Origin: Pseudobutyrivibrio ruminis
Lineage (GTDB): Bacteria; Bacillota; Clostridia; Lachnospirales; Lachnospiraceae
DNA: 33,619 nucleotides
Assembly (NCBI GenBank): GCA_015057315.1
Contig: SVER01000017.1
Coordinates: forward strand, 1 to 33,619
Reading direction: 5' to 3'
The notes below the pieces were generated by a model, which did not search any database, was not told the DNA's origin, and worked only from the letters and a program-made list of their open reading frames with translations. Within the stretch, counting starts at the first letter, position 1; each line of letters starts with the position of its first letter. The position numbers and the translations under genes were made by a program. Shown here in pieces: positions 29,023 to 33,619 of the stretch.

Positions 29023-29337
29023 ATGTCTGAAAAAATACTAACAATTGAGACTATTAATGTGGCGCTTACTCCAGTTTTTATTGAACACGGAGTAAAAGAG
29101 GCTATATTATTCGGTTCATATGCGAAAGGAAATGCGCGAGAGAACAGTGATATTGACATCTATGTAGATAGCGGATTAAAAGGCTTGTCATTTTTCGGTC
29201 TTTTAGAAGATATGGTCATGACGCTTGGTAAACAAATTGATCTTATTGATGTTTCTCAAATTAAACCTAATTCTAAGCTTTTTAATGAAATAAAAGAATA
29301 TGGAGTGACTATATATGAATATAAAAGAAATATGTAA
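29023..29337 (+). CDS. MNT-type minimal nucleotidyltransferase (104 aa)
   Basis: ATG 29023 after AAGGGAAGGGCT. Contains the nucleotidyltransferase signature ILFGSYAKGNARENSDIDIY (residues 27-46): Gly-Ser followed ten residues later by D-x-D, the metal-binding acids. Length fits minimal nucleotidyltransferases, many of which are antitoxins that AMPylate HEPN toxins. Here no HEPN gene follows; instead a small XRE regulator overlaps by 23 nt. The pair may be a regulatory unit or an atypical toxin-antitoxin pair. Confidence 0.82.
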   Translation: MSEKILTIETINVALTPVFIEHGVKEAILFGSYAKGNARENSDIDIYVDSGLKGLSFFGLLEDMVMTLGKQIDLIDVSQIKPNSKLFNEIKEYGVTIYEYKRNM

Positions 29338-29542
29338 AAAAAGAGTAGAAGGGCTGTTGGAAGAAAAAAATATGACCATAAATGCATTAGCAGAGAGGGC
29401 AGGAGTGCGCCCGTCAACTATCTATAGCTTTATGGATGAGAAAAGAAAAGAGGTTAAGCTGGATACAATAGAATCTATTTGCAGAGGACTTGATATATCA
29501 ATAAGCGAATTTTTTGATAATGATAATTTTAAAAATAAATAA
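29315..29542 (+). CDS. XRE-family helix-turn-helix regulator (75 aa)
   Basis: Overlaps the nucleotidyltransferase gene by 23 nt. The whole protein is one Cro/C1-type HTH: NMTINALAERAGVRPSTIYS (residues 19-38) holds helices 2 and 3, then LDTIESICRGLDISISEFF. ATG 29315 has no strong ribosome binding site of its own, in keeping with coupling. Candidate binder of the 16-bp motif that flanks this gene pair. Confidence 0.85.
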   Translation: MNIKEICKKRVEGLLEEKNMTINALAERAGVRPSTIYSFMDEKRKEVKLDTIESICRGLDISISEFFDNDNFKNK

Positions 29543-29557
29543 TTTTTCTACAAATAT

Positions 29558-29573
29558 TCAATATGCGACAATA
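29558..29573. repeat. 16-bp motif, copy 2 (forward)
   Basis: TCAATATGCGACAATA, identical to 28913-28928, placed just after the XRE gene. With copy 1 it brackets the MNT-XRE pair. Confidence 0.6.
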
Positions 29574-29697
29574 AATTTATTATAAAATAACTCAAAGTTT
29601 CTTGGCTTGTTTTACTATACATAATAATCCATTTATCCTAAACCAAAAGAAATAGAATTATAAACAAGGGTATAGGCTGTTATAAATCCAATAAAAT

Positions 29698-29720
29698 AGA
29701 CTCCGCAAATTGCAGAGCCT
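29698..29720 (-). terminator. Terminator of the recombinase gene (minus strand)
   Basis: On the minus strand CTCTGCAA-TTTGCGGAG forms a stem (29701-29717) with one mismatch, followed by TCTATTTTATT, just after the recombinase stop. Confidence 0.55.
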
Positions 29721-29728
29721 TTATATTA

Positions 29729-30754
29729 TTATTCAAACAGGAGACTGGCTGCATTGGCAGCAGCAGCTATACGTCCTTCTTTATCTCCAATATAATGTTT
29801 TGATGTTTCGATTGACTTATGATGTAATGCATCTTTTATAGCATAAATATCTTTAAGAACTTCATAAACCTTTGTTGCAAAGGTGGCCCTCATTTTATGA
29901 GGTGAATATTTTTTTGATAATTTGGCAGCAATAAAATGTTTTTTCATCATAATTTCAATTGAATTTGGTGCAAATCTAGTTCCCCTGGTAGATAAAAACA
30001 AAGCATTCTCACTTTCTGATTTAGACAGGAAAGGGCGAGATTCATCAAGATAAGCAAATAATACCTTGTATACTTCCGGTACTAATTTAACATGATCATC
30101 ATCACTACCTTTTCTGACAATATCCAAATAGTAATCGCCATCAATTTCTACTATATCAGATAAATCAAGACCTACAAGCTCTGATAATCGCATACCAGTT
30201 CCAAGAAAAACCATAGAAATAGCTAAATCTCTTAAAACTAGTTTTTCATTATATGCTTTAGCATGTTCTGATATACCTTCTTGATTTCTAATTGTACTTA
30301 ATAACTTAGCAACCTCTGGATCACTAAGCTTCACAACTTTCTTTTCAGGAACCTTTGATGATTCAATTAATAAAGTTGGATTATTTTTTAAATAGCCAAT
30401 ACCAATAAAATACTTATAGAATTTCTTTAATACAGCTGTTTTTCGATTTTTTGTATTAGGAGATAGGTCAATTCCATCATCAGATTTATCAATATATCGT
30501 TCGATCTGAGTTATACGAACTTTATCTAAATCATCTAGCTCAACGTCCATAATTGAATTTTTTTTAGAAAGAGTGGCCACATATTCTAAAAATTTCTTTA
30601 TCTCATAAATATATGCCTTTACTGTAGATGTGGCGCAATTTTTGTTATTCAAATGTACTCTAAAATCTTCAATATACTCAGGCATATTATCCAGCATATC
30701 ATCAATGATTCGATTATTATTTATATCAGATTGATTTCTATATTCGTGACTCAT
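29729..30754 (-). CDS. Tyrosine recombinase/integrase, complete catalytic set (341 aa)
   Basis: Site-specific DNA recombinase of the XerC/D-integrase family. N-terminal SAM-like core-binding domain at about residues 25-120 (STVKAYIYEIKKFLEYVA). Catalytic residues visible: Arg189 (LGTGMRLSELVGL), Lys215 in the beta hairpin, His286 and Arg289 (SPHKMRATFATKV), His311 or His312 (LHHKSIE) and the nucleophile Tyr321 (KHYIGD). Full length for the family. It is the only minus-strand gene in the right half. Its target could be the plasmid's own resolution site or the 16-bp motif copies that flank this segment; this is inference. Start ATG at 30754 after AAGGAGC. Confidence 0.9.
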   Translation of the reverse strand: MSHEYRNQSDINNNRIIDDMLDNMPEYIEDFRVHLNNKNCATSTVKAYIYEIKKFLEYVATLSKKNSIMDVELDDLDKVRITQIERYIDKSDDGIDLSPNTKNRKTAVLKKFYKYFIGIGYLKNNPTLLIESSKVPEKKVVKLSDPEVAKLLSTIRNQEGISEHAKAYNEKLVLRDLAISMVFLGTGMRLSELVGLDLSDIVEIDGDYYLDIVRKGSDDDHVKLVPEVYKVLFAYLDESRPFLSKSESENALFLSTRGTRFAPNSIEIMMKKHFIAAKLSKKYSPHKMRATFATKVYEVLKDIYAIKDALHHKSIETSKHYIGDKEGRIAAAANAASLLFE

Positions 30755-30933
30755 AGAAGAAGCTCCTTGTTATTAAAATATATCTATATTTCTATTATAT
30801 CAAAAATAATATCTATCTACCAATAAAACATACATTTAACGCAAAGATATAATTTATCAATATACTGCTATTTTGGCATATATATATTATAATGTTCTAG
30901 CATATTAATTTAAAATTATGGAGAACAAAAAAT

Positions 30934-31254
30934 ATGGAAAAATATTATGCATCAAATATAACTAATATAGTTGGATATCACACAGAACTACCAGCAGAAA
31001 TATTTGAGCGTGAAAACCTCAATATTAATGTATTATTATTACCTATTGTTACAAATCAGAATGAACATCATACACTATTACAAGCATATGCATATATAGA
31101 TTGTGATGATGTTCTATATAAAGTTTTCGAGGACATTTATGATTTAGATGCTGAAATGGTAAATAATATTGAACAAGAAATTATTAGCTATCTAAATGGC
31201 CAAAAACTCTTTTTTGAAAATATAGAAAAATTAATTTGCATGATAGATCAATAA
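30934..31254 (+). CDS. Unknown acidic protein (106 aa)
   Basis: ATG 30934 after GGAGAACAAAAAAT, divergent from the recombinase. Acidic (pI clearly low), with a hydrophobic core strand (NINVLLLPIV) and a helical end. No family recognised. Followed by its own terminator, so it is a one-gene unit. Confidence 0.6.
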   Translation: MEKYYASNITNIVGYHTELPAEIFERENLNINVLLLPIVTNQNEHHTLLQAYAYIDCDDVLYKVFEDIYDLDAEMVNNIEQEIISYLNGQKLFFENIEKLICMIDQ

Positions 31255-31256
31255 TC

Positions 31257-31289
31257 AAAAGTCTGTAGCTAAATGCTGCAGACTTTTTT
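31257..31289 (+). terminator. Intrinsic terminator
   Basis: GTCTGTAGC (31261-31269) pairs with GCTGCAGAC (31275-31283) with one G-U, then TTTTTTA; an A-run upstream makes it partly bidirectional. Confidence 0.85.
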
Positions 31290-31397
31290 ATTACTATTCC
31301 TTTGATTATGAATATCTTAGCGCTGCTCTGCCAGTAAATAATATTATTGATTTAGTGTAACGCAGGAAGAAAACTAAAGAAAAATAATATAATTATC

Positions 31398-31465
31398 TAT
31401 TGTCGCATATTGAAAAATAGTGCATAGCTAATTTGCAATTCATACTTGATAATATTGTCGCATAT
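31398..31465. repeat. 16-bp motif, copies 3 and 4 (inverted)
   Basis: TATTGTCGCATATTGA at 31398-31413 is the exact reverse complement of the motif at 28913. A 13-bp version (TATTGTCGCATAT) lies at 31453-31465, 55 bp downstream. Both are upstream of the gene at 31506 and could be its operators. Confidence 0.6.
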
Positions 31466-31505
31466 CGTCTAATATTATATTGACTAAAAATAAGGAGCTT
31501 AACGT

Positions 31506-31997
31506 ATGAACAAAAATATATTTCGTGCTGGAGCACATAGACTTAACATGAACATTGAGGAATTATCAAAAGTTCTGGCAATAGATAAATCTATACTATA
31601 TAAAATAATAACTTACCAAAATCATTCCTCTCCTTTTCTACTTAAAAAATTGGATTTACTCTTAGATAAGTCAGTACAAGATGATTATGAGGACTATTAT
31701 TTTGGAGTTAGACCTTTAGATCCATTGAGTAGACTTGGAGAAATTGAAGAAATAATAAGAATTAATCAAGAAAATAACCAGTTAAATAGTTTAATATTTT
31801 ATTTTTTTAATTATAAAGACTATATAAAAAGATATGCCCTGGAAAACAAAAATCTTATTAATCAACTAAAAATGGATAGATCAATCTTCTATTTGATGAA
31901 TAAAATGTTTTCTAACATAAAAAATTATGGTAAACCAGGAGTCTATCTTGATAAAAAAGGACAAGAGCATCTTAAATATTTAATGCAGCTCTATTAG
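31506..31997 (+). CDS. Possible helix-turn-helix DNA-binding protein (163 aa)
   Basis: ATG 31506 after AAGGAGCTTAACGT. Residues 12-38 (NMNIEELSKVLAIDKSILYK and on) have the spacing of an HTH of the XRE or sigma-region-4 kind; the remainder is helical, asparagine- and lysine-rich. It precedes the degenerate recombinase-like gene by 9 nt, so the two form one operon next to the iterons and may jointly serve replication or partition. Confidence 0.55.
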   Translation: MNKNIFRAGAHRLNMNIEELSKVLAIDKSILYKIITYQNHSSPFLLKKLDLLLDKSVQDDYEDYYFGVRPLDPLSRLGEIEEIIRINQENNQLNSLIFYFFNYKDYIKRYALENKNLINQLKMDRSIFYLMNKMFSNIKNYGKPGVYLDKKGQEHLKYLMQLY

Positions 31998-32006
31998 TGA
32001 GGAAAT

Positions 32007-32879
32007 ATGAAAAATTATAAAGAAGATTTCGAATATGATAATATGAGAAAAGCAGAATTTTTACTTACTACTATGCCACCACTCTGCCGCCAATTTTATG
32101 ATAACAATAAAAACTCTATATCTTATAAATCACAGGTAGAATATATTTATCGTATTAAAAAATTCTTTGAGTATTGGATTAAAGAAGATAAATCTTTAAA
32201 GATTGAGCATATTACAGATATTACTTCTACTGATTTATTAAAAATAAATTATTTTACTCTACTCTCATACTCCGATTATTTGGAAAATACAGGAAGTCGT
32301 AATAATACCATTAATTCTTATATTCGTTCAGTAACACAGTATTTAAAAGATTATGGTATTGATATTGAAAGACCTGTGGCCAAAAAACAAACTGAAAAAG
32401 AAATTGTTGTATCAGATGTAGACCTGCAAAAAATACTAGATAGCGTATTGAACGGAACAGGTTTTAATAAAGATCAATCATACTTTAACGAAAGAACTAA
32501 ATATCGTGACGCAAGTATTATTTCTCTTATGATTGAGACCAATATGACGCCTTTGGAATTATATTCTTTAGATGTGGACGATCTAATGCTTTCAAAAAAT
32601 CAGATTATGGTTACAAGAGATAATATAGATGAATTTATTAGTATAAATAGCTCTACATCAAAACTCCTTTCTAAGTACCTGGAGGAAAGATTAAATTATG
32701 GAACTGATGTCTATGAACAGGCTTTATTTGTTGCAAGTAAAACAAAGGCTAGAGGAAAAAGACTAAACATTCGCAGCTTCCAGCGTAGAATAAAAAGATT
32801 TGCTTTTGGTGCAGATCTAAACAATGCTAGAGATATAACACCTTCATCTATTATTTCAGATTCTACATTAAAGGTATAA
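32007..32879 (+). CDS. Degenerate tyrosine-recombinase-like protein (290 aa)
   Basis: Similar along its length to the recombinase at 29729-30754: core-binding domain (YKSQVEYIYRIKKFFEYW, residues 40-57) and a catalytic-domain start NERTKYRDASIISLMIETNM (161-180). The catalytic arginine position holds Thr181 (METNMTPLEL-type instead of GTGMRLSEL), and the HxxR and tyrosine boxes are missing because the protein ends at DITPSSIISDSTLKV. It should bind DNA but not recombine it. Being the last gene before 22-bp-spaced iterons, it is a candidate iteron-binding replication or partition protein; this role is inference. ATG 32007 after GTGAGGAAAT. Confidence 0.7.
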   Translation: MKNYKEDFEYDNMRKAEFLLTTMPPLCRQFYDNNKNSISYKSQVEYIYRIKKFFEYWIKEDKSLKIEHITDITSTDLLKINYFTLLSYSDYLENTGSRNNTINSYIRSVTQYLKDYGIDIERPVAKKQTEKEIVVSDVDLQKILDSVLNGTGFNKDQSYFNERTKYRDASIISLMIETNMTPLELYSLDVDDLMLSKNQIMVTRDNIDEFISINSSTSKLLSKYLEERLNYGTDVYEQALFVASKTKARGKRLNIRSFQRRIKRFAFGADLNNARDITPSSIISDSTLKV

Positions 32880-32975
32880 TAAATATATATAATATATTAT
32901 AACAACAAACAAATTTGTTTATTTGTTTTATTAGAGCAAATAAAATGCTTTAAAATCAATGCTTTATAGAGTGAA

Positions 32976-33081
32976 ATTACTACTATAAAGTGGAAAGAAT
33001 ACTAGTTTGAAGTGGAATTATTACTAGTTTAAAGTGGATTAATTACTAGTTTAAGGTGTATTAATTACTAGTGTTAGGTGG
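32976..33081 (+). repeat. Five direct iterons, 18 bp at exact 22-bp spacing
   Basis: Copies begin at 32976, 32998, 33020, 33042 and 33064, consensus ATTACTAGTTTNAGGTGG (A or G before GTGG). Exact two-helical-turn spacing in AT-rich DNA after a DNA-binding gene is the build of plasmid replication or partition sites. A sixth copy lies at 33178-33195. Confidence 0.85.
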
Positions 33082-33092
33082 TAAACCATAGA

Positions 33093-33126
33093 AAATGGGT
33101 CCCAATTTATGGGCCCATTTTTTTAA
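33093..33126 (+). terminator. Terminator-like hairpin inside the iteron region
   Basis: AAATGGGTCC (33093-33102) pairs with GGGCCCATTT (33111-33120) with one G-U, followed by TTTTTT. It separates the direct iterons from the long tandem repeats. Confidence 0.7.
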
Positions 33127-33222
33127 TTTGGAAAAATAGGTCTAAAAATAACATTCAAAAGATATAAGTAGTTATAAACTACTAGAATTAGGTGGTAATT
33201 TATGATGATAGAAAAGAATAAA

Positions 33223-33619
33223 CCACCCAAAAGTAGTAATTAAACATAAAAAACCGCTAGACTACAGTTTTAGATATCCTTAATTACTAGTATGAAGTGG
33301 AAAATAAGATAAATAAAAAATCAAAAACCACCCAAAAGTAGTAATTAAACATAAAAAACCGCTAGACTACAGTTTTAGATATCCTTAATTACTAGTATGA
33401 AGTGGAAAATAAGATAAATAAAAAATCAAAACCACCCAAAAGTAGTAATTAAACATAAAAAACCGCTAGACTACAGTTTTAGATATCCTTAATTACTAGT
33501 GTGAAGTGGAAAATAAGATAAGTAAAAAATCAAAACCACCAGAAAGTAGTAATTAAACATAAAAAACCGCTAGACTACAGTTTTAGATATCCTTAATTAC
33601 TAGTGTGAAGTGGAAAATA
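33223..33619. repeat. ~104-bp tandem repeats with paired inverted iterons, running off the window
   Basis: Units restart at 33283, 33388, 33492 and 33596 (periods 105, 104, 104). Each holds one forward iteron (ATTACTAGTATGAAGTGG type) and one inverted copy (CCACCCAAAAGTAGTAAT; first at 33223-33240), plus a constant core with CCGCTAGACTACAGTTTTAG. Near-identity suggests recent expansion; the array is cut by the window end. Confidence 0.85.

Larger units (their letters stand above)
32880..33619. other. Probable replication origin or centromere region
   Basis: No gene lies in this 740-bp stretch. It is AT-rich, holds direct and inverted iterons, and follows two genes coding for likely DNA-binding proteins. 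Established plasmid biology supports origin (oriV) or partition site; the sequence alone does not separate the two. Confidence 0.6.

Noticed and set aside
1..33619. tRNA, rRNA or standard riboswitch genes
   Set aside because: No cloverleaf with T-arm GTTCRA pattern, no rRNA-like stretch and no familiar riboswitch core was seen by eye; a program search could still find one.

Overview
The window looks like an accessory replicon (megaplasmid or phage-plasmid) of a low-GC Firmicute, most likely a gut or rumen Lachnospiraceae of the Butyrivibrio type. This is inference: strong AGGAGG-type ribosome binding sites, AT-rich DNA, a DUF5688-like protein, mostly family-less small genes on one strand, orphan methyltransferases, toxin-antitoxin pairs and an iteron array all point that way. 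No rRNA, tRNA or core housekeeping gene is visible.

Layout. 1-1.4 kb: small unknown genes. 1.42-9.1 kb: a long one-strand operon behind a TTGACA/TATAAT promoter and a leader hairpin, holding small unknown proteins, an N6/N4-type DNA methyltransferase and small membrane proteins, closed by a terminator. 9.27-9.50 kb: an orphan CRISPR array whose repeat is almost a type V-A (Cas12a) repeat. 9.65-19.6 kb: a second promoter/leader, then a DUF5688-like gene, a C5 DNA methyltransferase, more unknown genes, a Phd/RelE-type pair and a HicA/HicB pair. 19.8-21.86 kb: a compact type V-F CRISPR locus (478-aa Cas12f1-like nuclease, candidate tracrRNA, four 36-nt repeats). 21.89-28.2 kb: a third promoter/leader and operon with a PAPS-reductase-like ATP-pyrophosphatase, another DNA methyltransferase, an HNH endonuclease and a membrane-anchored zinc metallopeptidase. 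28.3-32.9 kb: Uma2-like nuclease, MNT nucleotidyltransferase plus XRE regulator, a complete tyrosine recombinase on the minus strand, and a catalytically degenerate paralogue of it. 32.97-33.6 kb: 18-bp iterons at 22-bp spacing, then ~104-bp tandem repeats running off the end, probably a replication origin or centromere.

The most striking unexplained structure is an intergenic RNA element found 21 times, between almost every pair of genes from 1.6 to 27.6 kb. Each copy has four arms, called A1, A2, B1 and B2 below. A1 can pair with A2, A2 with B1 across a 14-27-nt A/U-rich loop (ACTATTAA in eight copies), and B1 with B2. A2-B1 and B1-B2 exclude each other. Arm sequences differ between copies but stay complementary within a copy, including compensatory changes. 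B2 is often followed by U-rich sequence and then the ribosome binding site of the next gene. This is the architecture of a transcription attenuator placed before each gene. I do not recognise the family.

How the parts may work together (inference): three similar promoters, each followed by a terminator-like leader hairpin, feed operons interrupted by the four-arm elements, so expression may depend on a processive antitermination mechanism. The Cas12f and Cas12a-like arrays carry no adaptation genes and would be defence or inter-plasmid competition cargo.
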